DNA from: Tepidimonas fonticaldi
GTDB taxonomy: Bacteria; Pseudomonadota; Gammaproteobacteria; Burkholderiales; Burkholderiaceae_C
Length of the DNA: 64,000 bases
Reading direction: 5' to 3'
Assembly (NCBI RefSeq): GCF_007556755.1
Contig: NZ_VJOO01000011.1
Location: 1 to 64,000 of the forward strand
The translations under genes were made by a program, and so were the position numbers. This document shows positions 1 through 12,242 of the stretch, piece by piece. Position 1 is the stretch's first letter. The number at the start of each line of letters is the position of its first letter. The notes beneath the pieces are model-generated. The model saw only the letters and a list, made by a program, of their open reading frames with translations, was not told the DNA's origin and did not search any database.

Positions 1-2
1 CA

Positions 3-1106
3 CCTGCGCCGGCACCGGCCCCCACCCCGCCCGAAGCCGGCGTGGTGGGCACCCTGCTGGCCCATCCGCTGACCCTTCCGGCGGCCGGTGGTGTGGCCGT
101 GCTGCTGGCCGTGCTGGCGTGGTGGCGCCTGCGGCAACGCCAGCGGCAGGCGGGCAACGATCAGCCGGCCGAACCGCATGTCGATGCGGTGGGCCAAACC
201 GTGGACACCGACGACGAGGCCCCGGTGTCGTCGATGATGTACTCGCCCAGCCAGCTCGACGCCGGTGGCGATGTCGACCCCGTGGCCGAGGCCGATGTGT
301 ACCTGGCCTACGGCCGCGACCAGCAGGCCGAAGAAATCCTGCTCGAGGCGCTGCGACTGCACCCCGACCGGCTGCCGGTGCGGCTCAAGCTGCTGGAGAT
401 TTATGCGCAGCGGCCGGATGCGGCCCGCTTCGAGGCCGCCGCGCGCGAGCTGCACGCCCTGACCCAGGGCCAGGGCCCCGAGTGGCAGCGCGCCTGCGAG
501 CTGGGCATGACCCTCGACCCCGACAATCCGCTCTACCGCCCCGCGGGTGCCGGCGGCGCAGCGGCCGCGGCGGGAACGATGGCAGCCGGGGCCGCTGGCT
601 TGGCGGGCACAGCCACGCCGGACGCCGACATCGTGCCCGAGCTGGACCTGACCTTCGACACCTCGGCGGCCGAACCCGCCAGCGCGACGGCCGCCACCGC
701 CGCCCCGCCCGCGGACGACCTGGACTTCGACCTCGACCTGACCGCAGAAGCCCCGACACCGGAACCCGACGACGCATCGCCCCCGCCAACCGGGGCCGCC
801 GCGCCGGGACTGCCGCCAGAGCTGGATGGCCTGTCGCTCGATCTGCCCACGGACGAACCACCCCGCGCGGAGCCAGCCAGCGCGGCCGCGCCCGCCGACG
901 AGGCGCCGGCCGACGACCTGTCGAGCCTGGAGATCGCCGAGGGACTCGGGGAAAACGACCCGCTGGAAACCAAGCTGTCGCTGGCGCGCGAGTTCGAGGC
1001 CATCGGCGACGTGGACGGTGCGCGCACCCTGGCCGAGGAAGTCGTCGCCGAGGCCAGCGGCGAGCTGCAGGAACGCGCCCGCGCCTTCCTGGCGCAGCTG
1101 GCCTGA
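3..1106 (+). CDS. fimV: FimV-type protein, C-terminal part (5' end outside window)
   Basis: The reading frame is open from the left edge; the first in-frame GTG (42) is internal, because a Pro/Ala-rich stretch precedes it. Visible in order: the Pro/Ala linker, one hydrophobic membrane segment (about bp 75-125) followed by a basic RLRQRQRQ stretch, then the FimV cytoplasmic region with a TPR-like block starting DPVAEADVYLAYGRD (bp about 278-500). A long acidic Ala/Pro/Asp-rich linker follows, then the conserved C-terminal motif starting DPLETKLSLAREFEAIGD. FimV family proteins are inner-membrane polar organisers tied to type IV pili and twitching; the peptidoglycan-binding LysM part would lie upstream. 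It precedes truA by 36 bases, the usual betaproteobacterial order (fimV-truA-trpF). Confidence 0.88.
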   Translation, partial: PAPAPAPTPPEAGVVGTLLAHPLTLPAAGGVAVLLAVLAWWRLRQRQRQAGNDQPAEPHVDAVGQTVDTDDEAPVSSMMYSPSQLDAGGDVDPVAEADVYLAYGRDQQAEEILLEALRLHPDRLPVRLKLLEIYAQRPDAARFEAAARELHALTQGQGPEWQRACELGMTLDPDNPLYRPAGAGGAAAAAGTMAAGAAGLAGTATPDADIVPELDLTFDTSAAEPASATAATAAPPADDLDFDLDLTAEAPTPEPDDASPPPTGAAAPGLPPELDGLSLDLPTDEPPRAEPASAAAPADEAPADDLSSLEIAEGLGENDPLETKLSLAREFEAIGDVDGARTLAEEVVAEASGELQERARAFLAQLA

Positions 1107-1142
1107 CGCCGCCCGCCACGCGAGCACGGCAGCGATCGAGCG

Positions 1143-1931
1143 ATGCGCATAGCGCTGGGGGTGAGCTATCTGGGCACTGCCTACCAGGGCTGGCAAAGCC
1201 AGCCCGGAGGGCAAACCGTGCAGGACCGGCTGGAGCGGGCGCTGGCCACCTTTGCCGACGTGCCCACCATCGCCACCCTGTGCGCCGGCCGCACCGATGC
1301 GGGGGTGCACGGCCTGAACCAGGTAGTGCATTTCGATGCCCCGGTCGAGCGGGCCATGAACTCGTGGGTGCGGGGCACCAACCGCTATCTGCCCGACGAC
1401 ATCGCGGTGCAGTGGGCACTGCCCGTGCCCGCCACCTTCCACGCCCGCAACAGCGCCCGCTCGCGCCGCTATGCCTATGTGCTGCTGGAGTCGCCCGTGC
1501 GCCCCAGCGTCGAAGCCGGGCGCGTGGGCTGGGTGTTTCGCCCGCTGGCGCTCGAGCCCATGCAACGCGCCGCGCACCACCTGCTCGGCGAGCACGACTT
1601 CAGCTCGTTTCGCGCCGCGCAGTGCCAGGCGCTGTCGCCCGTCAAGCACCTGTACCGCATCGACATCGGCCGCCGCGGTCCCTACTGGCGCTTCGATTTC
1701 GAGGCCAACGCCTTTTTGCACCACATGATCCGCAACATCATGGGGTGCCTGATCGCCGTCGGCCAGGGGTTGCGCCCACCCGATTGGATGGCGACCGTGC
1801 GCGATGCGCGCAACCGCGAGATCGCCGCGCCGACCTTCGCACCGGACGGGCTGTACTTTCTGGGCCCCGTGTACGATGCCGACCTCGGGCTGCCGCGGCA
1901 CACCCCGGCCTTCGACTGGCTGCCCCTGTGA
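1143..1931 (+). CDS. truA: tRNA pseudouridine(38-40) synthase TruA
   Basis: TruA converts uridines 38-40 in the anticodon arm of many tRNAs to pseudouridine. The 262-residue product has the family's usual length and the signature GRTDAGVHG (residues 49-57) with the catalytic Asp at residue 52. RYAYVLL and the C-terminal FLHHMIRNIMG motif are also typical of the TruA fold. The ATG at 1143 gives a product starting MRIALGVSYLG, which aligns with the normal family start. It sits between fimV and trpF, all on the plus strand. Confidence 0.96.
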   Translation: MRIALGVSYLGTAYQGWQSQPGGQTVQDRLERALATFADVPTIATLCAGRTDAGVHGLNQVVHFDAPVERAMNSWVRGTNRYLPDDIAVQWALPVPATFHARNSARSRRYAYVLLESPVRPSVEAGRVGWVFRPLALEPMQRAAHHLLGEHDFSSFRAAQCQALSPVKHLYRIDIGRRGPYWRFDFEANAFLHHMIRNIMGCLIAVGQGLRPPDWMATVRDARNREIAAPTFAPDGLYFLGPVYDADLGLPRHTPAFDWLPL

Positions 1932-1977
1932 ACGCCCCCCACCCGGGCCGCACCTGCGCGCCCCATTCCGCCCCGCC

Positions 1978-2661
1978 ATGCGACGCACCCGCATCAAAAT
2001 CTGCGGCCTGACGCGCGAAGCCGATGTGGACCACGCCGCCGCTGCCGGCGCGGACGCGATCGGCTTCGTGCTCTATTCGGCCAGCCCTCGCCACGTCAGC
2101 GTCCGGCGCGCCGCCGAACTGGCGCGCCGCCTGCCCGCCTTCGTCACGCCGGTGCTGCTGTTCGTCAACGCCACGGCGGACGAGGTGGCCGCCGGTCTGG
2201 AGGCGGTACCGAACGCGCTGCTGCAGTTCCACGGCGACGAAACGCCGGACCAATGCGCGGCCCTGGCCGGCCCCCGGCCCTGGATGCGGGCCGCGCGCGT
2301 CCCGGTCGGCGCTGGCGCCGCCGGCTTCGATCTCCTAGAATACGCGCAGCGTTTTGCCGCCGCGCGGGCCGTGCTGATCGATGCGCACGTCCCCGGCTAT
2401 GGCGGTGGCGGACAACCCTTCGACTGGACAGCGTTCCCGTGGTCACACCCTCGACTCAACGCCGCCGATCGGGTCGTTTTGTCTGGTGGACTCACACCCG
2501 CAAATGTGACCGATGGCGTCCGTTTGGTGCGCCCGTGGGCGGTTGACGTCTCCTCCGGCGTCGAAGCCGCCAAGGGCATCAAGGATTCGGCCCGCGTCGA
2601 GGCGTTCATCGCCGCGGTGCGCCGCGCCGATCTGACGCCGACCGACCCTCCCCACCCCTGA
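1978..2661 (+). CDS. trpF: Phosphoribosylanthranilate isomerase TrpF
   Basis: TrpF carries out the Amadori rearrangement of phosphoribosylanthranilate in tryptophan synthesis. The 227-residue product opens with the hallmark KICGLTR (residues 6-12), whose Cys is the catalytic base, and ends with a phosphate-binding region around [10 protein letters not shown] and SSGVE. The open frame runs further upstream, but ATG 1978 places the KICG motif where the family has it and lies after the truA stop (1931). It leads the trpF-trpB-trpA group; trpB starts 49 bases downstream. Confidence 0.95.
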   Translation: MRRTRIKICGLTREADVDHAAAAGADAIGFVLYSASPRHVSVRRAAELARRLPAFVTPVLLFVNATADEVAAGLEAVPNALLQFHGDETPDQCAALAGPRPWMRAARVPVGAGAAGFDLLEYAQRFAAARAVLIDAHVPGYGGGGQPFDWTAFPWSHPRLNAADRVVLSGGLTPANVTDGVRLVRPWAVDVSSGVEAAKGIKDSARVEAFIAAVRRADLTPTDPPHP

Positions 2662-2710
2662 CGGGCCCCGCCGCGCGCGGGTTACCGTCCGCCCCCAGGA
2701 TTGGAGCCCC

Positions 2711-4014
<1,304 letters not shown>

Positions 4015-4018
<4 letters not shown>

Positions 4019-4860
4019 GCCCGCACCGCCTTGCCGCCACCTTCGACCGCCTGCGCGCCCAGGGGCGCCGGGCGTTGATCCCCTTCGTCACCGCGGGTTT
4101 TCCGCAACCCGATGCGACGCCCGGGCTGATGCACGCCCTGGTGGCCGCCGGGGCCGATGTGATCGAGCTGGGCGTGCCATTTTCGGACCCGATGGCCGAC
4201 GGCCCCGTGATCCAGCGCGCCGGCGAGCGCGCGCTGGCCGCGGGCGTGGGCCTGGCGCAGGTGCTGCAGATGGTGCGCGACTTCCGCACCCGCGACATCA
4301 CCACGCCGGTGGTGCTGATGGGCTACGCCAACCCCATCGAGGCCTGGGAACACCGGCACGGCGCTGGCAGCTTTGCGCGCGAGGCGGCCGCCGCGGGCGT
4401 GGACGGCGTGCTGGTGGTGGACTACCCGCCCGAGGAATGCGAGGCCTTTGCCGCCACGCTGCGCGCGCACGGGCTGGACCTGATCTTTCTGCTCGCGCCG
4501 ACCAGTACCGACGCGCGCATGGCGCAAGTCGGCCGGCTGGCCAGCGGCTATGTGTACTACGTCTCGCTCAAGGGCGTCACGGGGGCCGGCCACCTGGACA
4601 CCGCGGCGGTGGAGGCGATGCTGCCGCGCATTCGCGCGCATGTGTCCATCCCGGTGGGGGTCGGCTTCGGCATCCGCGATGCGGCCAGCGCCCAGGCCGT
4701 GGGTCGCAGCGCCGATGCGGTGGTGATCGGCACGCGCCTCATTCAGTTGATCGAGAACGAACCGCCCGAGCGTGCGCCCGAGGTTGCCGCGGCCTTCCTG
4801 CGCGAGATCCGCACGGCGCTGGACGCCCTGCCCGCCCGGTCCGCCGCGGCTGTCGCATAA
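4015..4860 (+). CDS. trpA: Tryptophan synthase alpha subunit TrpA
   Basis: TrpA cleaves indole-3-glycerol phosphate and channels indole to TrpB. The product of 281 residues is a TIM barrel with the expected motifs: [10 protein letters not shown] near the N-terminus, [17 protein letters not shown] carrying the catalytic Glu and Asp, and GVGFGI in the phosphate-binding half. The frame is open upstream inside trpB, but ATG 4015, overlapping the trpB stop by 4 bases, gives the family start. It is the last gene of trpFBA; accD follows after 63 bases. Confidence 0.97.
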
Positions 4861-4923
4861 TCGCCCTCGCCCCGGCGTGGCGGGCCCTGCGGGCCTGCCG
4901 TGCCGCCATTGCAAGGAGTTGCC

Positions 4924-5793
<870 letters not shown>

Positions 5794-5836
5794 CGCCGCG
5801 GCGTCGGCCCCTCGCCCCCTTGCGCCGAGCCCCCGG

Positions 5837-6982
5837 ATGATCGCCGATCCGCGTGCCCGTGTGCGGCTGGCCCAGTTGCACCTGTACGTGGATGTGCATC
5901 GCCACGACCGGTATGTGGCGCCGGTGCTGGCGATCATCACGGCGCTGCTGCTGTCGCACTGGGTGCCCACGCCGTGGGCGCTGGGCTGGCTGGTGCTCGA
6001 GCTGCTCATCATCGCGCACTATCTGTGGGTGTACCGGCGCTTCAAACGGGCCGACCCACCGCCGAGCGAGGAGCGCCGCTGGGCCAACCGCATCGCGCTG
6101 GCGCACGGCGCGCACATGCTGGCCTGGTCGTCGCTGGTGGTGTGGGCGTGGCAGCCGGGCGATTTCGGCAACCTCATGTTCGTGATGCTGGTGCACGTCG
6201 GCCTGATCTCGCTGACGGTGTCCATGTCCAACGCGCACCTGCGCCTGCTGTGGCTGGACATGACGTTTCCGGTACTGGCCCTGATCGCGCCGCCGCTGCT
6301 GGAGCCGAGTGCGTTCCACCTCGGCCTGAGCCTGCTCGGGATCGGCTTTTGCGCGCTGATGGTGCTGGTGGGCCGGCAGATCAACGCGGCGACCACCGAG
6401 GCGATCGAGCTGCGCCAGCGCAACGAGCAGCTCATCCAGGAGCTGCACTCGCAGGCCACGCGCGACGCGCTGACCGGGCTCATCAACCGCCGCTATCTGC
6501 TGGAGACCGGCGCGCGGCTGCTCCAGCAGCGCCACCGCAGCGGCGAGCCGCTGGCGCTGCTGATCATCGACCTGGACCACTTCAAACGCATCAACGACCA
6601 GCACGGGCACCTGGGCGGCGACGAGGTGCTGGTGGCGGTGGTCGGGACCTGTGCGCAGCATGTGCGCGCCGGCGATTGCTTTGGCCGCCTGGGCGGGGAG
6701 GAGTTCGCGCTCGTGCTGCCCGACACCCAGCTCGCCCAGGCGCGCGATCTGGCCGAGCGGCTGCGCTCGGCCACCGCCGCACTGGCCATCCCGCTGCCGG
6801 GCGTAACCATCCGCCCGACCATCAGCGTCGGCCTGGCCATGGCGACGGACGACGACACCACCCTGTCGGACCTGCTGCGCCGGGCCGATGCGGCCATGTA
6901 CGAGGCCAAGGCCGGCGGGCGCAACCGCGTCGTGTGCGTCGATCCTGCCGGCGGGTTCCGGGCCGATCCGGTCCCGGCCTGA
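5837..6982 (+). CDS. Membrane-bound diguanylate cyclase (GGDEF domain)
   Basis: It is predicted to make cyclic di-GMP from two GTP. The N-terminal half (residues about 28-180) shows roughly six hydrophobic segments and no recognisable periplasmic sensor. A short helical linker follows (185-208), then a full GGDEF domain from DALTGLINRR (about 210) to the end. The active-site motif is GGEEF (286-290), a functional variant, and RAGD lies five residues upstream, matching the RxxD inhibitory site, so product feedback is likely. Total length is 381 residues. It ends 32 bases from the convergent nagZ gene. What signal the membrane domain senses cannot be told from sequence. Confidence 0.93.
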   Translation: MIADPRARVRLAQLHLYVDVHRHDRYVAPVLAIITALLLSHWVPTPWALGWLVLELLIIAHYLWVYRRFKRADPPPSEERRWANRIALAHGAHMLAWSSLVVWAWQPGDFGNLMFVMLVHVGLISLTVSMSNAHLRLLWLDMTFPVLALIAPPLLEPSAFHLGLSLLGIGFCALMVLVGRQINAATTEAIELRQRNEQLIQELHSQATRDALTGLINRRYLLETGARLLQQRHRSGEPLALLIIDLDHFKRINDQHGHLGGDEVLVAVVGTCAQHVRAGDCFGRLGGEEFALVLPDTQLAQARDLAERLRSATAALAIPLPGVTIRPTISVGLAMATDDDTTLSDLLRRADAAMYEAKAGGRNRVVCVDPAGGFRADPVPA

Positions 6983-7014
6983 GGCGGCGGCCGCCCCGGC
7001 GAGCACGGCCCCCG

Positions 7015-8100
7015 TCAGGGCAGCAGTTCCAGCGCGTGCTGGTAGCGGGGATCGGCCATCAGGGCGTCCCAGTCCGGCGCGGGGGCCGTGGGCAGCAGCG
7101 CGCGCCGGCGGGCGTCGGCGGTTTCGTCCGGCACCCAGCGGCCCTCGATGAGGGCACGGCTCAGGCCCTCGATCAGGTCGTCGATCGGCTCGCCGCCGTC
7201 CACGGTGCTCTGGTTGCACAGCAGCACCAAGTCGCAGCCGGCCTCCAGCGCGGCCAGCGCCGCCTCGGTGGGGGTGACGTCGCGGCCGTCCAGCACGCGC
7301 GCACCGGCCATGCTGAGGTCGTCGCTGAACACGGCGCCGGTAAAGCCCAGCCCCTCGCGCAGGATGTCGCGCAACCAGCGGCGCGAGAATCCCGCCGGCC
7401 GCGCGTCCACCTGCGGGTACACGACGTGTGCGGGCATCACGGCCGCCAGCGACGCACTCAGCCACCCGTAGGGCGCGGCGTCGTCGGTCAGAATCGCCTC
7501 CAGCGGCCGATCGTCCACCGGCAGGTCCACGTGCGAGTCGGCCTCGGCCCAGCCGTGACCGGGAAAATGCTTGCCGCAGTTGGCCATGCCGGCCAGGCGC
7601 AGCCCGTGCATCAGGGCCTGCGCCAGCGCCGTCACGACGCGGGCATCGCCGTCGAAGGCGCGGTCGCCGATCACCTCGCTGCGCCCGTAATCCAGGTCCA
7701 GCACCGGCGCAAAGCTCAAGTCCACGCCACAGGCACGCAGCTCGGCCCCGAGCACATAGCCCGCGGCCGTCGCCGCATTGCAGGCGGCCAGCGCGGCCTC
7801 GCCGGGGCGCGTCTCGGGCGCCTCGCGCCACAGGCGGCCGAAGTCGCGCATCGGCGGCAGGTGGGTGAAGCCATCGGTGCGAAAACGCTGCACGCGCCCG
7901 CCCTCGTGGTCCACGGCGATGAGCAGGTCGCGGCGCACCCGCTTGATCTGGGCGCACAGACGCTGCAACTGCGCCCGATCGCGCCAGTTGCGCGCGAACA
8001 GGATCACCCCGCCGACCAGCGGGTGGCTCAGGCGGGCGCGGTCGGCGTCGGTCAGGCGGGTGCCGGCGACGTCGATGACGAGGGGGGCATGCAGGGTCAT
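7015..8100 (-). CDS. nagZ: Beta-N-acetylhexosaminidase NagZ
   Basis: NagZ is a cytoplasmic glycoside hydrolase family 3 enzyme that removes GlcNAc from anhydromuropeptides during peptidoglycan recycling. The 361-residue product has [10 protein letters not shown] (residues 64-73), the flexible catalytic loop KHFPGHG (177-183) followed by DSH (188-190), and the nucleophile region FSDDLSM (about 258-264). ATG at 8100 overlaps the acpS stop by 4 bases. It is the last gene of the long minus-strand lepA-to-nagZ run. No recognisable terminator lies between it and the convergent diguanylate cyclase gene. Confidence 0.96.
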   Translation of the reverse strand: MTLHAPLVIDVAGTRLTDADRARLSHPLVGGVILFARNWRDRAQLQRLCAQIKRVRRDLLIAVDHEGGRVQRFRTDGFTHLPPMRDFGRLWREAPETRPGEAALAACNAATAAGYVLGAELRACGVDLSFAPVLDLDYGRSEVIGDRAFDGDARVVTALAQALMHGLRLAGMANCGKHFPGHGWAEADSHVDLPVDDRPLEAILTDDAAPYGWLSASLAAVMPAHVVYPQVDARPAGFSRRWLRDILREGLGFTGAVFSDDLSMAGARVLDGRDVTPTEAALAALEAGCDLVLLCNQSTVDGGEPIDDLIEGLSRALIEGRWVPDETADARRRALLPTAPAPDWDALMADPRYQHALELLP

Positions 8101-8492
8101 GGGTCTTGCTCCACCACCACGAAGCTGGCGGCATAGTCGGATTCGTCGGTCACGCTCAGGTGGGCGCGCAATCGCCGCTCGGTGCACCACGCCAGCAGCG
8201 CCCCGTGCAGGCGGAAGGCGGGCTGACCGCTCGGCCGCCGGATCACCTCGCAGTCGCGCCAGATCATGGGTGCGCGCAGGCCCAGGCCGATGGCCTTGCT
8301 GAACGCCTCCTTGGCCGAAAAGCGCGTCGCCACGAAACGCACGCCCCGCTCGGGCCAGCGCGCGCGCCGCTCGTGCCACAGGGCCAGCTCGCCCTCGGCC
8401 AGCACACGCTGCGCAAAGCGATCGCCGTGCCGCTCCAGGGCGGCGGCGATGCGGCGCACATCGCACAGATCGGTGCCCACGCCGTAGATCAT
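8097..8492 (-). CDS. acpS: Holo-[acyl-carrier-protein] synthase AcpS
   Basis: AcpS transfers 4'-phosphopantetheine from CoA to the serine of AcpP (encoded at 20831-21070 here). The 131-residue product shows the two family signatures: [12 protein letters not shown] at the N-terminus with the metal-binding Asp, and [14 protein letters not shown] in the middle. ATG 8492 is chosen because MIYGVGTDL is the conserved start, although the frame stays open upstream into pdxJ. It begins 4 bases after the pdxJ stop and overlaps nagZ by ATGA. Confidence 0.95.
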   Translation of the reverse strand: MIYGVGTDLCDVRRIAAALERHGDRFAQRVLAEGELALWHERRARWPERGVRFVATRFSAKEAFSKAIGLGLRAPMIWRDCEVIRRPSGQPAFRLHGALLAWCTERRLRAHLSVTDESDYAASFVVVEQDP

Positions 8493-8496
8493 GGGC

Positions 8497-9285
8497 TCAG
8501 CCCGCAGCAGCCGCGATGCAGCGCCGGTAGTCCTGCACGGTGGCGGCGTAGCCCAGCTCCAGCGCATCGGCGATCAGGGCGTGGCCGATGGAGACCTCGG
8601 CCACGCCCGGCACGGCGCGCAGAAAGTCGGTCAGGTTGTCGCGGTTGAGGTCGTGCCCCGCGTTGACGCCCAGCCCGGCCGCCTGGGCGGCCACGGCGGC
8701 GTCGCGGTAGCGCTGCAACTGGGCGGCGCGCGCGGCGGCGTCGGGCCAGGCAGCGGCGTAGGGCTCGGTGTAGAGCTCCACGCGGTCGGCGCCCACGGCC
8801 CGGGCGCCGGCCATCTGGGCCGGATCGGGGTCCATGAACAGGCTCACCCGCGCGCCCAGCGCCTGCGCCTGCTCGATCACGGGCCGCAGCCGCTGCGCGT
8901 CCTCGGGAAAGCGCCAACCGTGGTCGCTGGTGAACTGGTCCACCGCATCCGGCACGAAGGTGAGCTGGTGCAGCGGCAGACCCTGCTGCACCACCTCGCG
9001 CGCGACGTCGAGCAGGTTGTGGAACGGGTTGCCCTCGATGTTGAACTCGCGGTCGGGCCAGTCGCGCAGCAGGCGCGCGAGATCGAACACGTCGTGCCAG
9101 CGGATGTGCCGCTCGTCCGGGCGGGGGTGCACGGTGATGCCATCGGCCCCTGCCTGCAAACACAGCGTCGCCGCCCGCGTCACGCTGGGGATGCCCAGGT
9201 GGCGGCTGTTGCGCAGCAGCGCCACCTTGTTGACGTTGACGGACAGTGCCGTGCGGGATGCACCGAGGGCGGAGGGGTGGCTCAT
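8497..9285 (-). CDS. pdxJ: Pyridoxine 5'-phosphate synthase PdxJ
   Basis: PdxJ closes the pyridoxine ring from 1-deoxyxylulose 5-phosphate and the product of PdxA (pdxA is at 43827-44885). The 262-residue TIM-barrel protein has [14 protein letters not shown] near the start and [15 protein letters not shown], which contains the catalytic residues. The C-terminal region holds VNAGHDLN and EVSIGHALI, with the phosphate-binding Gly-His. Its ATG overlaps the recO stop by 4 bases. The recO-pdxJ-acpS order is widely conserved in proteobacteria. Confidence 0.96.
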   Translation of the reverse strand: MSHPSALGASRTALSVNVNKVALLRNSRHLGIPSVTRAATLCLQAGADGITVHPRPDERHIRWHDVFDLARLLRDWPDREFNIEGNPFHNLLDVAREVVQQGLPLHQLTFVPDAVDQFTSDHGWRFPEDAQRLRPVIEQAQALGARVSLFMDPDPAQMAGARAVGADRVELYTEPYAAAWPDAAARAAQLQRYRDAAVAAQAAGLGVNAGHDLNRDNLTDFLRAVPGVAEVSIGHALIADALELGYAATVQDYRRCIAAAAG

Positions 9286-10076
9286 GGCGAGGGGTCGTTC
9301 AGCGGCGGGGCGGGACGCGGCCCGATGCGGCGCAGCGCCCGCATGAGCTCGCGGGTCCGGAAGGACCGCACCCCACTATGGTAGTGCAGCAGGCCGGCGA
9401 GGCCGACGCGCATCGCCGCCGTACTCAGGGTCGGCGCTTGCGCCCACAGGGCGGACCAGGGGTCGGGCGCGTCCAGCGCGGCCTGCACCGCCTGCCAGTG
9501 CGTACCGGGTAAGCTGCCGGCATCGTCCGGCCCGCTGGGCTGCAGGCCGGCCTCCGGCAGCAGGCGGTAGGACTGCGCCGCCGCCAGCGGCAGCAGGCGC
9601 AGCCCCTCCTGCGCCAGATGGGGCAACCAGCCCAACTGGCACAACAGCAGCAGCTCGAAGGCGCGCAGCGTCACCGCCACGTCGGCCCCGCGGGCCAGGG
9701 CCTGCACCGCCGCGGCATACGGGTCGAACAGCGCGGGGTGGGGATCGTCGCGCGCCATCAGGCGCAGCATCAGCTCGTTCAGGTAGTAGCCCGCCAGCAG
9801 CGCATCGCCCGCCGGCATCACATGGCCGCCGGCATACTGCGCGGCCTTGAGGGTGCGCACCTCCGCCTCGCCCGACCAATCCACACGCAACGGCACCAGG
9901 GGCAGCAGCACGGCGCGAAACTGCGACGTGGGCCGCTTGACCCCCTTGCCCACCAGCACCACGCGGCCGTGGTGGCGGGTGAACAGCTCCAGGATCAGGC
10001 TGGACTCGCTCCAGTCGTGGCGGTGGAGCACGAAGGCGGGCTCGTCGTGCACCCGCACCCGCTGGCGTGTGGCCAC
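9282..10076 (-). CDS. recO: DNA repair protein RecO
   Basis: RecO works with RecR to load RecA onto SSB-coated single-stranded DNA. The protein shows the N-terminal OB-fold pattern (AFVLHRHDWSESSLILEL, then GRVVLVGKGVKR) and an alpha-helical C-terminal domain, total 264 residues. The frame is open upstream inside era, but no conserved sequence lies there. GTG 10076, one base after the era stop, gives a product with the usual short leader before the OB fold. Its stop overlaps the pdxJ start by 4 bases. Confidence 0.92.
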   Translation of the reverse strand: MATRQRVRVHDEPAFVLHRHDWSESSLILELFTRHHGRVVLVGKGVKRPTSQFRAVLLPLVPLRVDWSGEAEVRTLKAAQYAGGHVMPAGDALLAGYYLNELMLRLMARDDPHPALFDPYAAAVQALARGADVAVTLRAFELLLLCQLGWLPHLAQEGLRLLPLAAAQSYRLLPEAGLQPSGPDDAGSLPGTHWQAVQAALDAPDPWSALWAQAPTLSTAAMRVGLAGLLHYHSGVRSFRTRELMRALRRIGPRPAPPLNDPSP

Positions 10077-10077
10077 G

Positions 10078-11115
10078 TCACTCGTAACCGTAGGCGCGCA
10101 CCCGGGCCTCGTCGTCGGACCAGCCGGAGCGCACCTTGACCCACAGCTCCAGGAACACCTTGCCGCCCCACAGGCGCTCCAGCTCCTGGCGCGCCTCGGT
10201 GCCGATGCGCTTGAGGCGCTCGCCCCCCTCCCCAATGACCATGCCCTTGTGGCCCTCGCGCTCGACGATGATGGTGGCGGCGATGCGGCGCAGCTCGCCC
10301 TCCTGCTCGAAGCGGTCCACGACGACCGTCGAGGTGTAGGGCAGCTCGTCCCCCGTCAGACGAAAGAGCTTTTCGCGCACCAGCTCGCCGGCCAGAAACC
10401 GCTCGCTGCGGTCGGTGAGGTCGTCCGCGTCGTACAGCCACGGCTGCTCGGGCAGGTAGCGCTCGCACAGCGCCAGCAGGCGCTGCACATCGCGCGGCTG
10501 CTTGGCGCACATGGGGAAGAACTCGGCAAACGGGTGGCGGTCCTGCATGCTGCGCAGCCAGGGCGCGATCTCCACGCGGCGGTGCACGCGGTCCAGCTTG
10601 TTGGCCACCAGGATCACCGGCACGCCGGGGGGCAGCAGCGCCAGCACTTTGGCGTCCGCCAGGTCGAAGCGCCCCGCCTCGACCACGAACAGCAGCAGGT
10701 CCACATCGGCCACCGCGCCGAGCACGGTCTTGTTGAGCGCGCGATTGAGCGCGTTGCCGTGCCGGGTCTGAAAACCCGGCGTGTCCACGAAGACGAACTG
10801 CGTCGCCCCCTCGGTGCGGATGCCGGTGATGCGGTGGCGGGTGGTCTGCGCCTTGCGCGAGGTGATGCTGACCTTGTGGCCCACCAGGGCATTGAGCAGC
10901 GTGGACTTGCCCACATTGGGCTTGCCGACGATGGCGATGAAGCCGCAGCGCTGCGGGCCGGTCGGCGCGGCGGCTGGGGCCGACGCCGACTCGGCCGTTT
11001 CGGACGTGGTGGGGACGTCGGCAGCTCGGCCCAAGGCGCGCGCCAGCATGGCCTCGAGGTCGTCGTCGGGGGGCGCGGATGGCGCAGATGGCGCGCCGGG
11101 GGGCGGTGGTGTCAT
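10078..11115 (-). CDS. era: GTPase Era
   Basis: Era is an essential GTPase that binds the 3' end of 16S rRNA and assists 30S assembly. GKPNVGKS is the P-loop, DTPGF the G3 motif and NKLD the G4 motif; a C-terminal KH domain carries the GxxG-type [13 protein letters not shown]. The start at ATG 11115 overlaps the rnc stop by 4 bases and gives 345 residues, about 45 more than E. coli Era. The excess is an N-terminal extension rich in Pro, Ala, Ser and acidic residues before the P-loop. The rnc-era-recO order is classical. Confidence 0.96.
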   Translation of the reverse strand: MTPPPPGAPSAPSAPPDDDLEAMLARALGRAADVPTTSETAESASAPAAAPTGPQRCGFIAIVGKPNVGKSTLLNALVGHKVSITSRKAQTTRHRITGIRTEGATQFVFVDTPGFQTRHGNALNRALNKTVLGAVADVDLLLFVVEAGRFDLADAKVLALLPPGVPVILVANKLDRVHRRVEIAPWLRSMQDRHPFAEFFPMCAKQPRDVQRLLALCERYLPEQPWLYDADDLTDRSERFLAGELVREKLFRLTGDELPYTSTVVVDRFEQEGELRRIAATIIVEREGHKGMVIGEGGERLKRIGTEARQELERLWGGKVFLELWVKVRSGWSDDEARVRAYGYE

Positions 11116-11816
11116 GGCTGGAGGACTCGGCTGGACAGGCCGTGGGTGTGCAGATGGTCCAACATCACGGCAGCGGCGGCCTGCTCGGCCGCGCGGCGCG
11201 AGGCCCCCCGCCCGGTGGTGGGCGCCGCGCCCTCGACGCGGCACGCCACCTCGAAGGTCTGGGCATGCGCCTCCCCGTGAATGGCGACCACCTCGTAGAC
11301 GGGCAGCGGCCGACGGCGGGCCTGCAGCCACTCCTGCAACGCCGTCTTGGCGTCCTTGCCCAGGCCCGGCCGCAGCTCGACGCCCTCGTACCAGCGGCGG
11401 GCCACGGCCTGCGCCGCCTCGAAACCCGCATCCAGATACAGGGCGCCCAGCACCGCCTCGGCCGCATCGGCCAGGATGGAGGCCCGCTCGCGCCCGCCCG
11501 AGCGCTGCTCCCCCTCGCCCAGGCGCAGCAGAGCCGGCAGGCCAAGGTCCAGCGCGATGCGGTGCAGGGCATCTTGCCGCACGAGGCTGGCGCGCGCGCG
11601 CGACAGCTCGCCCTCCGCCTGCTGCGGCAGGCGCTCGACGAGCAGCGTGGACACCGCCAAGCCGAGCACGGCATCGCCCAAAAACTCCAGCCGCTCGTAG
11701 TGATCGGCCGAATAACTGCGGTGCGTCAACGCCCGCACGAGCAAATCGGGTTGGCGGAAGCGGTGCCCCAAACGGCGCTGCAGCGCCTCCAGCCCCGGCG
11801 CCAAAGAATCAGTCAT
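11112..11816 (-). CDS. rnc: Ribonuclease III
   Basis: RNase III cleaves double-stranded RNA, including rRNA precursors. The 234-residue product has the catalytic signature [11 protein letters not shown] (residues 41-51) with the metal-binding acidic residues, and a C-terminal double-stranded-RNA-binding domain from about residue 155 ([10 protein letters not shown] to the Ala-rich end). The ATG at 11816 lies 3 bases from the stop of the upstream DUF4845 gene. It heads the tightly overlapped rnc-era-recO-pdxJ-acpS-nagZ chain. Confidence 0.97.
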   Translation of the reverse strand: MTDSLAPGLEALQRRLGHRFRQPDLLVRALTHRSYSADHYERLEFLGDAVLGLAVSTLLVERLPQQAEGELSRARASLVRQDALHRIALDLGLPALLRLGEGEQRSGGRERASILADAAEAVLGALYLDAGFEAAQAVARRWYEGVELRPGLGKDAKTALQEWLQARRRPLPVYEVVAIHGEAHAQTFEVACRVEGAAPTTGRGASRRAAEQAAAAVMLDHLHTHGLSSRVLQP

Positions 11817-11819
11817 GGA

Positions 11820-12164
11820 TCACGAATTGCGGCCCCGGTACTTGAGCAGCAGGTACGCCGGGCCGAAGAGGTGGATTTCCTTGTCGTAAGCGAATTCGAC
11901 GACGATGCGGTCGCCGTCCTTGCTGATCTCCAGATCCTTGCCGCTGACGGCCTCGAAGTAATCGGCGGTCTTGGCCCGCTCGAAGGCGTTGCGGATCTCG
12001 GCAACGGTGGTGCCGCTTTGCGCAGCGCGGTTGACGGCCTTTTGGATCGCCAGGTACTCGGTCACCGTGGGCACGACCTTGGCCGCCAGCACGATCAGCA
12101 GTGCCGCCACGATCCCGAAAAACACCATCCCGATGACGGTCACCCCGAGCTGACCCCGCTTCAT
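11820..12164 (-). CDS. DUF4845 single-pass membrane protein
   Basis: The product is a 114-residue protein with one N-terminal membrane segment (residues about 9-30: VTVIGMVFFGIVAALLIVLA) and a small soluble domain predicted to face the periplasm. It matches the DUF4845 family, which sits between lepB and rnc in betaproteobacteria and Pseudomonas; no function has been established that I know of. ATG 12164 (MKRGQLGVTVIG) is chosen over the longer open frame because the family starts with a short basic run and the helix. Position next to signal peptidase I suggests a membrane role, but that is inference. Confidence 0.85.
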   Translation of the reverse strand: MKRGQLGVTVIGMVFFGIVAALLIVLAAKVVPTVTEYLAIQKAVNRAAQSGTTVAEIRNAFERAKTADYFEAVSGKDLEISKDGDRIVVEFAYDKEIHLFGPAYLLLKYRGRNS

Positions 12165-12242
12165 GCTCACCCCCGTGCAGACGTCAAACGCCGCCCTTGG
12201 CGACGGTCGGAGCCATGATAGCGCCAATCGAACCGGGTTCGT

